From Pteria penguin (lineage: Eukaryota > Mollusca > Bivalvia > Pterioida > Pteriidae), in assembly GCA_035048485.1 (NCBI GenBank), contig CM068583.1, forward strand, positions 45,385,790-45,449,789: 64,000 nucleotides of DNA, given 5' to 3'. Of the stretch, positions 48,620-60,427 are shown in pieces (positions within the stretch are counted from its first letter, which is position 1; each line of letters starts with the position of its first letter). The notes beneath the pieces were generated by a model that did no database searches, had not been told where the DNA came from, and saw only the letters and a program-made list of their open reading frames with translations. The position numbers and the translations under genes are program-made.

Positions 48620-50130
48620 TTAATTGAAATTATGTCAAAATCTTTGCAACTGCACCCGGCTAAAACAAAAATGATATTTCTCAAACAGGAATCTTGGAGT
48701 ATATAAAATCACATGATATGTTATGGTAACAGGTATGGTTTGTTTCTTCGTTACTTCTTGTGTCCAAATGAACATAGGATCTTTATTATTGGAAAACGAT
48801 GCATGAGCATATAATTTTGAAAAAATAATGTATAGAGCGCTAGACTTACATAGCAAGTTACTTTCCTTTTACATTATATCGTTCATGTACTTGTAAAACA
48901 TTACCTGAGATATTTCTCTTTGTAGTGAAATATATTTGAATTAAATCGCTGTTCACTGTTGAAGTAGGAATGTTAAAGTAAATGTAATTAAGTAAGTAAG
49001 CGCCTTTATCATTCTAATTAGAATTCAATCTAAAACAAAGTATTTACCAGTTTATTTCTTTTACGTATAACAGTTAATCACAACATTGCTTTTCGACAAA
49101 CTTTTCGAGTGGTTCCGATGATTTGTCTGAAAAAAATATATATATACATAAGATGAATAGTGTGAACACAACCATCGTTAATTCAAAAATACTCAAGTGA
49201 TGGCAAATGTCGATGTGACTGAAATTCGACACTAGTTTATTAATTTGTTCCTCTAAGCGTAAATCTATTTTTGTAGGAGATTAATAGAATCTAGATTTAA
49301 TGTCCGGAAATGATTAAGAGTTCCACAAACCCGATTGTCAAGTTCGCCTTTTCTGTGCCGAGACTTGCCGAATTGCTATTAGCAATTCATCGTTAAACAT
49401 AAGGTAATTTTTTGTACTTGAATCTATACTAATTTCGAGCAATTTAAGTCAACCACTGAGACAACAGCATAAATACCTTTGAATAAGACCAACAGATATG
49501 TAAAATATGTCGTAAATATTGAGAAGAATAGACAATATTCTAAATATCGCCATGACAAAATGTTTATAAATTCCTATTCTGTTGTATTCATAATTTTAGA
49601 TAAAATGGTCAAATCTTACATTATAGTGCGTGGTATACACATATAGTGTGTCCTAAATCAATTTGATATTCTGAATGACAACAACATTCATGTTTAAATA
49701 ATATCAGAACTATTCAAGCTGTATGATTTTGTTTGTTATTTATATGATTTAGACTCCCACGAATTTCGACAGTGGCAGCAATATTATTCGTTATATTTTT
49801 TTAATCCATTTTACCGAAAATTCCTAAAGATACGGTATAAACTGTGACACCTTCTTAGTAACGTATTATTGGTTTACTGGTTTTAACAAAGTACTAGTCT
49901 ATTAGTAGTACAATCTATGAAATTTTCATAGACGTGTTATCCATAGGACCACTAGAATCTAGGTTTCATGTAGGATTAAATAGTTATTTATATATATAAA
50001 AATAATGGATAAAAATTTTACAATTTGTATGGTCACACAAGAGAAGCTTCAAATATGGAATGATATCTGTCATTTGTCATTATTCTTATACATATATTTC
50101 CAAAACTAAATACTGTTAAAACGCGATAAA
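48620..50130. other. Intergenic, nothing recognised
   Basis: AT-rich sequence between the Hsp70-like gene and the small cysteine-rich ORF. No transposon or exon signature was seen. Confidence 0.5.
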
Positions 50131-50188
50131 TATAATGTCGGGTATATCTGAAATAAAGAACAAAAGTCTATCTTCAATCAAAACCTTA

Positions 50189-50392
50189 CTAGCTTTCATC
50201 CTTGACACATATACACGTAATCCCTTTTACGAGTTTACATATTCTGTTATTTCCACATTTGCCACCACATCGTCCCCACCAACTAAGCTGACATGGAGGC
50301 GGCATCACACGTGGCAGTTGAGTGGTTTCCGCTGACGACAACGTTATGGTTCCGGATAGTAAGATGAAGATGATGACCAACTCGGTTGACAT
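50189..50392 (-). CDS. Putative secreted six-cysteine peptide, CS-alpha-beta spacing (antimicrobial-like)
   Basis: A 67-codon single-exon ORF. Residues 1 to about 21 form a good signal peptide (charged start, LVIIFILL core, small residues SSA before the likely cut). A short proline-containing spacer (QLPRVMPPP) leads to a compact domain of about 34 residues with six cysteines spaced C-x7-C-x3-C-x5-C-x7-C-x1-C. The CxxxC and CxC pair is the hallmark of the cysteine-stabilised alpha-beta fold of invertebrate defensins; the C2-C4 part (CGGKCGNNRIC) also recalls mussel myticin-type peptides. The second loop (x5) is shorter than in classical arthropod defensins (usually about 9). If real, it would be a secreted host-defence or signalling peptide. 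A missed 5' exon, or chance, remain possible; no AATAAA was found close downstream. Confidence 0.6.
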   Translation of the reverse strand: MSTELVIIFILLSGTITLSSAETTQLPRVMPPPCQLSWWGRCGGKCGNNRICKLVKGITCICVKDES

Positions 50393-50399
50393 ATTGGGT

Positions 50400-51600
50400 A
50401 ATTGACCTTTAACATTCGTTATACAATTATCAGTTTAACATTGCAGTCATGGTAACCCATATTACAAGATGAATTTGAATACTCTAGATTAATTAAAACA
50501 AAAACTATCTCCGAAATACGTTTATGTTGTTAATTACAGATTTGCTTGATGTATCTTACCACTTCACTTGATACAAAATCATCTTATTTGTAATATGAAT
50601 GTATTCATTCATCAAATATTTGGCACGCTTATTATGTACAATTATATGCAAAAAGTGCCATATTTTTATCTATTATTTCGATATCCGATGGCTGATAGAT
50701 TTCAACCTAAATTTATAGACCATAATGGCAACAGAAGGAAGATTATGACATCAATGCATAGAAATCGGTAAGATTAAGGTATAAAAAGCAGGCACCAAGT
50801 GAGAGTAAGCATCCCTTATGGCTAGCCACAACTGTTTTAAATGTTCAAAACTTATATGAAACACCTTGATAAGAATAAATATGACAATGTGACGAACATT
50901 AAACGAGAAAACCAAATCACTAATATGTAGTCTAATTAATACAAAAAGAGACAGGAAAACGACATCATCTGACTATTTGTATACAAACAAAATCAATTTG
51001 ATACGATTCTTACCTTAAAGGAAACTTAGAAATGTATATTCAAAGTGCATTTGTTCACTAAAGGATCTAAGGGATATTTATAAGCAGCCCATACATCTAA
51101 AATCTAAATATAAAGTTTTATTGAAGATTTTACATTCCGAATCCGGGTCAAGTTAATTACTAAGATATGAAAAGATATTACATTTGGAAATGTGATATTA
51201 AATTATGAGATTTACCTTTATTTTCTACTTTACATGCGGTTATTTAAGAATTTCATACATACTTGTGTGTCGTACATAATTTTCTCAGAGATAGAGCCCA
51301 GAATACCGTCTCGTATTTAAATCAAATAGTGATTAGTTACACTCAAAAAATGAAAATGAGCATGCTGTATCCTTCCTTTCGATTGAACGACGCAAATCAG
51401 CGTAACAAAGTAGTGCATCGTGTACTAATTCAGAAACCATGCGCATTTATTTAATTTTATTTAGCCACTGAAGGTAGACTCACAAAATAACCATCGAATA
51501 TTCTTAAATTTTACAAATATAGACAAATACATCATAATTTTGATAAGCCTTTACGTGTTATTCTTCATTTTCTTTGCTATAACATATATACAGGTAAACT
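50400..51600. other. Intergenic, one PLE tail fragment suspected
   Basis: AT-rich. A minus-strand fragment at about 50785-50870 (AGTGAGAGTAAGCATC, GGCTAGCCACA) resembles the shared retroelement tail. Small ORFs here have no recognisable product. Confidence 0.45.
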
Positions 51601-51645
51601 TCAAGGCCCATAGTACTCCCAGGTGTGTTTCACTGATTCTATTTG

Positions 51646-51877
<232 letters not shown>

Positions 51878-51879
51878 TT

Positions 51880-53075
51880 TATTTTTCTCCAAATCATACT
51901 TTATTGTTGTGATCAAATTAAAGGATGTGTAGAGACAACAGACGTGCAAGTGAAACATATTATTTCAATTGCATCACTATTCATTATCAACTGGTTGCTT
52001 TTCTTTCCATTAACACAAAAGCAATAAAGCATTGTTATCATATTATCTCAGGTTATTTTTTGCTTTGTCACTTTTAGCAATAGAAGTCAGATTTATGCCA
52101 TTTACTATCATTATCCTTTGCGTAATCATCATGTTTATTGCGATGATCCTAACCTTTTATGTTGTATTATGTCTTTTTTTCATTTATCATCGCAATGAAA
52201 ATTCTACTTTTCTTATATTAAATTGGCTTTATCTTGTATATCTTACAACTGAGGAAGTACTATGGTTGATATAGGGATCTGGTGTACTTTGAGATCCCAC
52301 TTTCAAGAATGTTAGACATTTTTGGATCTGTCCATACAGACTTACTATCTTAACCTTTTAACTATATTTGATTTTATCATAATATGTATATATACAGACA
52401 TCTCAGTTAAACAGCATCTCATACCGTGAATAGAATAATTTGACTTAGTGTTCTTGGACAGTTGTTGCACTTCTTTTGCGATCGGGTATTGCATACCACA
52501 GGGGAGGCTTACTCCTCCCGACATCTCGTCTCACCTGCATTTAATTGGGGAAAATGACATTATACACGATATTGTCCTTTTATTCCATGCACTCCGAGAT
52601 ATGGTTAAGCCTTCGGTACTTCTTCGGTGTTTATTTCTAGATATTATTGCATTCTTTTGGCTATGGCATCATAGACTTTCCGTTGTTATGATGTATGGAA
52701 GTATTATTCCTACTATCAGTCCAACCTTTAGATAATAATCAGCTTTCATATTTACCTCCATTCATTATGGATATTACAGCAAATAATATTATCAATATGA
52801 AACAGCCAAAGTTCAGTGATGATGTCAAATAAGAGATGTCTCTACAAGAATTCAAGAATAACAAAATAACGAAAAGCAGGAAGATTAATACATAGACGCA
52901 ATAATTTTAGTAAGTACTCACATTGCTTGTGAAGAATCTATATTTATATCACTTTTATTTGAGCTTGTAACATGATTTGATTAAAAGAATTTTGTTGTCT
53001 CTCATACGTTTGTGTTTTAACAGAGAATCTAATATATATCTCTGTACTTCCAATAACTCTGGATTTTTTCCAACA
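51880..53075. other. Intergenic with one PLE-A-type tail fragment
   Basis: The 80-codon hydrophobic ORF at 52032-52274 is an AT-rich chance frame with no support. At about 52470-52550 a plus-strand tail-like piece occurs (GGGGAGGCTTACTCCTCCCG, ATCTCGTCTCACCTGCAT). Nothing else was recognised. Confidence 0.45.
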
Positions 53076-53360
53076 AACAATATACTTCATATAAATTTTG
53101 GACTTTCCCTGAATTATGTAAAGCCATAGAGTTTTTGATGGATAATGTTTACGTGCAATTTGATGGCAAGATCTATCAGCAAATAGTTGGAATTCCTATG
53201 AGTACTAACTGCACACCTCTTATAGCAGATTATGAGAGGGATTTCATTGACTGTACTCGAAAATTTAAGCGTTTTGATCTGATTGATAAAATCAATGATA
53301 TATTAGCATTGCATACACGAGGGAAATAATGCAGTGAATTGACGTTCGTTTTTTTATCCA

Positions 53361-53522
53361 ATGGCGGATCCAGCGCCTCCTTTGCGGGGAAGGGGGGGGG
53401 TCGAGGGGCGAATTTTGTCAATTTTAAACAGAAAATTGGCCAAAATACAAGGTTTTGATAAAATTATGGGTCACTGCAAGGGTTGGGGCGAGCGACACCT
53501 CCGCTCCCCCTAAATCCGCCAT
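53361..53522. mobile_element. 162-bp MITE with ATGGCGGATCCAG ends inside PLE-B
   Basis: The left end ATGGCGGATCCAGCGCC pairs with the right end CTAAATCCGCCAT. A G-run (about nine bases) follows the left end and a C-rich stretch precedes the right. It is a relative of the element at 29052-29209. Confidence 0.78.
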
Positions 53523-54580
53523 GTTTATCAAAGTTATTTTGAACAAGTTGATTTCGGTACTTGCGAAGTATCGTCTCTGTAGAGTTGTATTCAATTTTCA
53601 TAAAACTGCAGTTCATGTTCCAAAAGATCATATACAAAATTTTAAAAGGATTTTCCGAAACATTCAACTCCAGGTTTTTCAAATACGGATAGCCTGAATT
53701 GGGAAATAGTTAAGTAGATGATATTTCTCATCCCCGAATACAACAATTCATCTGCATACTGAAATTTAGTGATAATCTATCTGAGTAAAAGTTACGAAAA
53801 ATCTTCGTTTGTAAAATGGTCTAGGTGTTGATTTTGATATTTGCCGAAACATAGACTATATTTTGAAAGTAGTCTATGTCTCTGATATGTTTTTAATATG
53901 TTTTATTATTATTTAATAATTTTTTCCAATAAATCTGTAATACATAAATACATCATTCATTACTGAATAAATAACTTAGCTTGGTGACAAACATTTTTGG
54001 TAAGGCCGGAGAAAGGTTCCTTTTCTTTTTTTGTTTTTTTATATTTAAATTTTAAAGTAAAATTCATAATGGAATATAAAAACGAAACATGTTTATTAAT
54101 TTTCAATCCTGGTCCCCGAACAGACCATTCAATAAACGTTAATAAACACAAATATTGTTTAACCACTACGCTCACAGGTCATTTTACTATCTCGATAACT
54201 TTTTTTCAGTACAGTAATGGCGGATACGACCGCGACACCTATCGGTAAAGGGCAGATAACTATTGAGTAACTGTCCAGTAGAATGGTCTATAGTCAAAAA
54301 CAAACATTACTCAATATTTTTTATGGCGGCAATTTCTATTCATATTTGAAATAAAATGCATAATCCCTTGAATGAAGCAAAGAAATTGAAACCTTTCCGG
54401 TGAAAAGACAGAGAAAATCTGGAATCTGGAAAACGGCGGAATTTATTCGTGACTAAATTAGAGTTATCTTTCTTGTCATCAACTGCATTTGATAAAAGGA
54501 ACTCTTTAGTACAAAGATATAAAAAGTTTTGCAAGCTGAGCATCTCCTTAATTCAGGGTTACAGATATCACAAACTTAGA

Positions 54581-54781
54581 AAAATACGAAAGCAACTGGT
54601 GTCACATGACTATGGCATTAACAACAACGTACCGCAGTAGAAAGTGTCACAGCCACATAACATTAGGGAAAAGGTATAATAACACATAAGTCAAACCCTC
54701 CGCGGGGAACTTTTTTACATGTAAAATACGAAAATAACTGGTGTCACATGACTATTGCAATAACAACAATGTACCACAGAA
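54581..54781 (-). repeat. R340 fragment inserted in PLE-B RT sequence
   Basis: CAACTGGTGTCACATGACTA, CATAACATTAGGGAAAAGG, TCAAACCCTCCGCGGGGAAC and again ACTGGTGTCACATGACTAT match the R340 family. It interrupts the PLE-B reading frame between HKLRK and FKLYSKHLSKFDN. Confidence 0.82.
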
Positions 54782-54860
54782 AAACATTTGGCAAATTATT
54801 TAAGTTGTATTCAAAACATTTATCTAAATTCGATAATATCACTTTTCAACAGTATGTATC

Positions 54861-55105
54861 TGTAACGTGTATTGTGTTTATATTTTATGTTTCTCACAAT
54901 ATATAACCCTTTGGCATGTAGATCGTATCTCTCTCTCTCACTTCGGTAGTGCTAGTCCTCTGTTCTTAGAAGTCTGTCTTATATCTTATCTCTGTAGCAC
55001 ATGGTCAGTATTCCGTTATTACTCAGATGTAGACGAATAAGCAAGTAGAAATATACCACGCTCTATTCTTATTCTTTGGGTTTTTTTTCTTAATGAAACA
55101 TTACA
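54861..55105 (+). repeat. Left LTR of the gypsy element
   Basis: Starts TGTAACGTG and ends CATTACA just before the primer-binding-site-like sequence. Shares TATGTTTCTCACAATATA, CCCTTTGGCATGT and CCTCTGTTCTTAGA with 59416-59524. Confidence 0.88.
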
Positions 55106-55342
55106 TGGTGTCAGAAGTGTTTATTTCCGATTTTAAGTGGAATTTCATTGCTTTCTAAAATTCTGACCAAAAATGGAAGAAGAAGCCACAACAGCCCCTA
55201 ACAATGTTGTATTTGTGCCGACCAACATTCCGCTTCCTGAATGACTCGACTAAAAAGAAACTTATCTACTAAGTGGAAAAAAATTATATCTAACGTGGAT
55301 CGGTGCTGATGCATTGGAATTATTTGTCTGTTACAATACATT

Positions 55343-55531
55343 AATAGACCATATTCCGGTTTTGATAATTGCTGTCTTTTTGTCAGAGCTAATACATTTT
55401 GGCGTTGTTTTTCATAGTGATGTCATAACGCATGACATAGATTTATTATAACGTAACTATGAAAAACAACGCCAAAAGGTATTAGCTCGGACAAAAAGTC
55501 GTCATTTATCAAAACCGGAATAAGGTCTATT
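55343..55531. mobile_element. 189-bp palindromic MITE inside gypsy gag
   Basis: Arms of about 75 bp: AATAGACCATATTCCGGTTT...GGCGTTGTTTTTCATAGT pairs with ACTATGAAAAACAACGCC...AAAACCGGAATAAGGTCTATT with few mismatches. The small core contains TGATGTCATAACGCATGACA. TTGTCTGTTA occurs on both sides (55324 and 55532), perhaps a target duplication or a local repeat. Confidence 0.9.
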
Positions 55532-55614
55532 GTCTGTTAGAGGAACGTGGATTACATTCTGCACCTGGAACTCCAACATACACATAAACAAATACATGTA
55601 TATCTATTTCAGAA

Positions 55615-56990
55615 ATACTTCAAAACCACAAATCTGTCATCGAGTCTTTTGGAATTACCACGATAAACACTGACCTTGAATTACTTTATATTTATTGTAT
55701 TTCAACAATGCACAAAACCCCTTACAAACATCGTTTCATTGCTAGTTCTTCCAAGTGTACCACCAAACCTCTATCCATATTGCTAACGAAGATATTGACA
55801 CACATCAAGCATAATCTTCAAAATTTACTGTGATACCGCATACTCCAGAAGCGGAATAAATCAGCTGTGAATCCTCAAGAATTCTAAAGAACTTTTGGAG
55901 AATCTAAAATCTCCGAAATTTTATAATATTTTCAGCATCAACTCTTTTGGCTTCTCCCCGCTCTACACTACAATTCCGCATCAAAACCTCAAAACAGACT
56001 TGCTAGAATTATTCGAAATTCTTTTTTCGATAAAAATGGAAGTCGTAGATATAAATATCTTGTCATTGGGCGGGAAGATACATATTTTGTAAAAGGACAC
56101 TCTGATGCAAAACACAAGTATACCGAAGATCAAATCATCAAAATGCTAGAAAGTTTAATAGTCAATATTTTCGTGGTGTTTGGAGGGAACATTTTTCAGC
56201 AAATCATTGGCATTCCCATGGGAGGTAACTGCGCCCCTTTTCTTGCTGACATTTTCTTATATTTGTATGAGGCAGAATTTATTCAAAACATGCTCTCCAC
56301 CGACAGAAAAAGCCTTGCATCTCAATTTAATTTTACGTATAGATATAAAAACGACGTATTGTCAATCAATAATCCTAACTTTAAGGATTACATACATGAA
56401 ATCTATCCCCATCAACTTGAGATAAAAGAGACGACCGAGAGCATCAATTCCGCTTCTTATCTGGATATATTTTTAACTTTCGACAATGATGATCATTTGA
56501 ACAAACGTGACGATTTTAACTTCCAAATAACTAACATCCCATTTCTTTGCAGAAATATCCCGTCATCACCTGCCTATGGAGTTTTTCTATCTCAACTTAT
56601 AAGGTACGCAATAGCCTATTCTCTATACGACGATTTATTCCAAGGGCCAAACGACTGGCCACTATGTTGCTCACGCAGGGATATGTTAAAGAACGTCTGA
56701 AGTCGTCACTGAGGAAGGTCTATGGTAGCTATGGGGATCTTGTACGAAAATATGATGGGCCTCTTTCTAGAATGATTGATAATATTCTGGAATGCAACTA
56801 AATGACCTGTTCAGTGAACACCAAATACGACTTTGTATACCAGTTTGGTGCTTTCGTATGTACAATTAGGAAACGAAAACTTTTGATTTTGACGTTTCTT
56901 GAGAACTGCGGTGACGGGTGATTCATGCAGACAGGAGACGCTTACTCTCCCCTGGCACCTGGTCTCGCCTCGGAATTTTTCAGTATTTCG
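55615..56990 (+). mobile_element. PLE family A, copy 3, nested in gypsy
   Basis: Pieces in order: TMHKTPYKHRFIA-like, GINQL, LYTTIPHQNLKTDLLELFEI (55962-56021), VNIFVVFGGNIFQQIIGIPM, NCAPFLADIFLYLYEAEFIQ, YRYKNDVLSINNPNF (the YxDD reads YKND), IKETTESINSASYLDIFLTF, NKRDDFNF and SPAYGVFLSQLIRYAIA (56143-56620), VKERLKSSLRKVYGSYGDLV. The shared tail (CAGACAGGAGACGCTTACTC) follows. A few frameshifts. It separates gag and pol of the host gypsy element. Confidence 0.9.
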
Positions 56991-59415
56991 AGGTTCACAA
57001 CAGTTCCTTTTTTAAACACACGATACTTGTACGCAAACCGCTTAAAGAGGGGCTTGAGCGACTAACGAGCTTGTCATTCCTCCTGTCACTGAACCGACAG
57101 ATTGGATCTCTCCTCTCGTAGCATCGAAGAGACCAAGTGGAAAAATGCGTCTCTGAATAGATCCAAAACCGCTAAATAAAGCTCTCAAAAGAAGTCACAA
57201 TAGAAAACATATCACCACAACAAAGCAAAAATCTTCTCAGTGCTAGATTGCAAAAATGGATTCTGGCACGTTGAACTAGATGAGCAAAGTAGCTTAGTCA
57301 CTGTTTTCGGAACGCCCTGGGGAAGATCTAGATGGCTGCATATGCCTTTCGGAATAAATCCCGCAAGAGATCTAGAAGAGTTCCAATGCGCATCGACGAG
57401 GTTTTGATAGGACTCTCTGGGATAAAAACCGTACACGACGACATTGTCGTATGGGGATGTGGCGACACGGATCAAGAGGCAATGACAAATCATGACGCCA
57501 ATCTTATAAAACCTGCTTATAAGATGCAGGGAAAAAGGTCTTAAACTCAACAAAGAAAAAATGAATTTTAAACTCGACTCTGTATCTTATCTAGGTTACG
57601 TGATTTCTAATGATGGACTCAAAGTTGACCAAAACAAAACTAAGGCAATCATGGAAATGTCTACTCCTACTTGTGAAGCCGAAATACAAAGACTGCTCGG
57701 CATGGCGAACTCTCTACAGAAATTCGCCCCTTATCTCTCAACGGCTACAGCACTTATGCGAGATTTACTCAAGGAGAACATTGAATTCAAATGGGATGAA
57801 ACAGTTTATGGCAAAGCCTTTGGAGAAATGAAGGAATTTATGTCAAATAAGCCGTGCTTACTTGAAAAGTACCAAAGGTACAAAACCGTTTGAGACCGTT
57901 CTAAACCTCTCACATCACTTTAAAACAGAAGAAGAAGCTGAGCACATAGATTTGCGAGATTATACATACATATCAGATGTCACCCTCCGAAGACTTGAAA
58001 TACACTCGGAAAAGGACGACACACTTAAAGAGCTCAGGAAAATTATCCTAGATAGATGGACGGATGACCGTTATTTACCGACGGATCTTGAAGTTTACTA
58101 TTCTTTTAGAGAGGAGTTAACAGTATAAGGAAACCTAATCTACAAAGGGGATAGAATTATCTTGTCAAAAAATTTCAAATCCGAAGTTTTAAAGAGGATT
58201 CACTCGAGCCATATTGGAATTCAAAATTGCATACGTAGAGCCAGAGAAGCTCTATACTGGCCAAATATGACAACTGAAATAACAGATTACGTAAAACAAT
58301 GTTCTGTATGCGCTGCCTATCAATCTGATCAATGCAAGGAACCTCTTATATTTCACAAGATTCCTGACAGGCTGTGGCAGAAGATTTGCAGAAAAACATG
58401 AATTCAATCATATTACATCATCACCTCTATATCCAAATTTGAATGGAAAGTCGAAAACGCCGTTAAAATCGCAAAACGTCTGATGCGAAAATCACAGATG
58501 GACAAATCTGATCCGTTCCTCACACTCCTTGATTGGAGGAATACTCCAACAGAGATAATAGGGAGCTCAGCAGCTCAAAGACTCATCATCTCTGCTAACA
58601 ACTGAACTCTGAAAAACATAGAAAAGCATATCGAACAAAGGAAACAAAAAGCCAAGCAATACTATGACAAAAACGCGAGACCTCTACTAGAATGAAAACC
58701 AGGAGAAATTGTTATAAACAAACCTTTTGGTAGAGAAAATAAATGGACAAAGGCAAAAGTCGACGAAAAAGTGAAAATAAGTTCGTATCAGTTAACTACG
58801 GAAGATGGTAGAACATATAGACGGAATTTGCGTCCAACTAATGAAACCTTCACAGAAGACACACCCTCTAAGAGAAATATTGAAAACTATGATAAATTTG
58901 ATAGCAATCAAAGCACTCCCACCAACAAGGAAATTACGGCATCAATTAACCAAGAAAGTACCGCATCAAATAATCGCTATCCTACGCGCGTTAGGAGATC
59001 ATCCACTCGATTAAAAGAATTCGTTGTTTACAAGTAACGATCAACTGATTACAATCAGCAGAGTGTCTAATGGGCATAATAAACCCATGCTGCTGATAAT
59101 TTGTGTAAATATCTTACTGCACATAGTGATAATTCTCTACTTATCTATATCTATAATTTCATTATCTATATATTCATAAACATATGTACATGATTTTATC
59201 TTTTCCTAATGTACTATAGTTAAAACTTTATCAACTGCATTTATTTAAATAAAAACTAGGTCGTTAATGATGATAAGTTTTAAAGAGAGGAAGTAATATT
59301 AAATGGACATTAAAGTGATAAAGATATATAAGAACATTAAATTAAACTGAAATTATAATGACATTGTAAAGTTTCTTATTAAGGTAAATTTAACTTCATT
59401 GATATCAATTATTGT

Positions 59416-59524
59416 ACATATGCAAATTGTATTATGTTTATATTATATGTTTCTCACAATATATTACCCTTTGGCATGTGCATCATTTCTCTCTCACTTC
59501 CGTAGTGCCAATCCTCTGTTCTTA
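59416..59524 (+). repeat. Right LTR fragment of the gypsy element
   Basis: Matches the first 125 or so bases of the left LTR (TATGTTTCTCACAATATA, CCTCTGTTCTTAGA). Its 3' half and some flanking PLE-B sequence are missing, so no target duplication can be read. Confidence 0.8.
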
Positions 59525-60293
59525 GATGTAAATATCGTGTATACAAACTAGTGGGGTCAAAGGTTCCGACAACTTTATTTCGTCGGGTTCCAAAATAATT
59601 AAACGTCATAGACAATATGAGCTGGAGATCACCTAAAAGACTTTAAGTGTTGTATTTGACTATCTACAGTCTTATACAGACATTTACTTCAACGTTGCAC
59701 GCTGACTAACAGGGCGGTGGAGACTAAATAACGGGTCTTGTTGAAACCTCCTAAAGAGTAGACATGGTCCTGAATCTACCATACTTGCTTATATATTTTA
59801 TGACCTCTCAACTTGAGACACTTGTTAACCCTTGATCTCTATATGGAGGAATATTTATATTTTTAAATGTGTGTACTTTGATTATTCTACTGTTGCGGTG
59901 ACTGGGAAGGTGGGCCGGTAAACCGGTTAACCACACCAATTGACTGACTATTGTCATATCAAATGACCGTCCTAAGTCGGTATCGTTACCGTATTATAAT
60001 CAAATATTTTTGTGATGTCCTTATGTGTTTTTCAAACCATTACATTAAACACTGTATATTTTCGTGGTGACTTCTGTCATACGACTGAGCCAGTAACTTT
60101 TCTTCCTTCTTTCAAGTATTGTCATTCATGCCTTTTCGACACAACCATGTTTATACGCTCAATAGCTGTTATTTCCGACTTTGATTGTTCATAATGCAGA
60201 CATATTGTGTATATGGTGCAATATACAAATAAAGCTATATTTTATTATATTTATTAAATGTTCCCTAGCATGATGAAGAGTACGAAAAGTTGC

Positions 60294-60299
60294 TTTATT
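60294..60299 (-). terminator. Polyadenylation signal for the lectin gene
   Basis: TTTATT on the plus strand (AATAAA on the minus) lies about 130 bp beyond the lectin stop codon. Two more TTTATT words occur at 60241 and 60251. Confidence 0.6.
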
Positions 60300-60427
60300 T
60301 TTCTGAGTAGATGAGAAAAACAATGCTGCTTTTAGACAAGTGATATACTGAAAACATAAATTTGCAGTTTATGCACCATGGTAAGTCTGTGAAAAATTAT
60401 AACAAAATGTGATGTTCATTTCCTCTA

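Larger units (their letters stand above)
54861..59524 (+). mobile_element. Ty3/gypsy LTR retrotransposon, decayed, with nested insertions
   Basis: The left LTR (54861-55105, TG...CA, 245 bp) is followed directly by a primer-binding-site-like TGGTGTCAGAAGTG. A gag start is at 55173 (MEEEATTAPNNVVFVPTN), soon stopped. Gag is interrupted by a MITE and a PLE-A copy. pol resumes near 57000: RPSGKMRL and DPKPLNKALKRS, a broken VFGTPWGR stretch, VSYLGYVISNDGLKVDQNKT and LLGMANSLQKFAPYLS (57585-57755). The integrase zinc finger is at 58195-58320 (HSSHIG, YWPNM, CSVCAAY). RNase H and most of the integrase core are missing. The right LTR is a partial copy (59416-59524). Dead element. Confidence 0.88.
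53080..60110 (+). mobile_element. PLE family B, plus-strand copy, split by nested insertions
   Basis: Same family as the minus copy at 38.7-40.5 kb, now in pieces. RT core VYVQFDGKIYQQIVGIPM and NCTPLIADYERDF at 53144-53260; then LIQGYRYHKLRK at 54549-54585 and the following LFKLYSKHLSKFDN/TFQQYV at 54800-54860. After a 4.66-kb gypsy insertion come KGSDNFISSGSKIIKRHRQY at about 59560-59620 and the untranslated tail (TGACTAACAGGGCGG at 59704, ACCGTCCTAAGTCGG at 59964, ACTGAGCCAGTAAC at 60085). The catalytic segment is deleted and stops are frequent. The order of the pieces shows they were once one element. Confidence 0.85.

Noticed and set aside
52032..52274. 80-codon hydrophobic ORF, considered as a membrane protein.
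   Set aside because: AT-rich chance frame; no family similarity, splice sites or conserved pattern.
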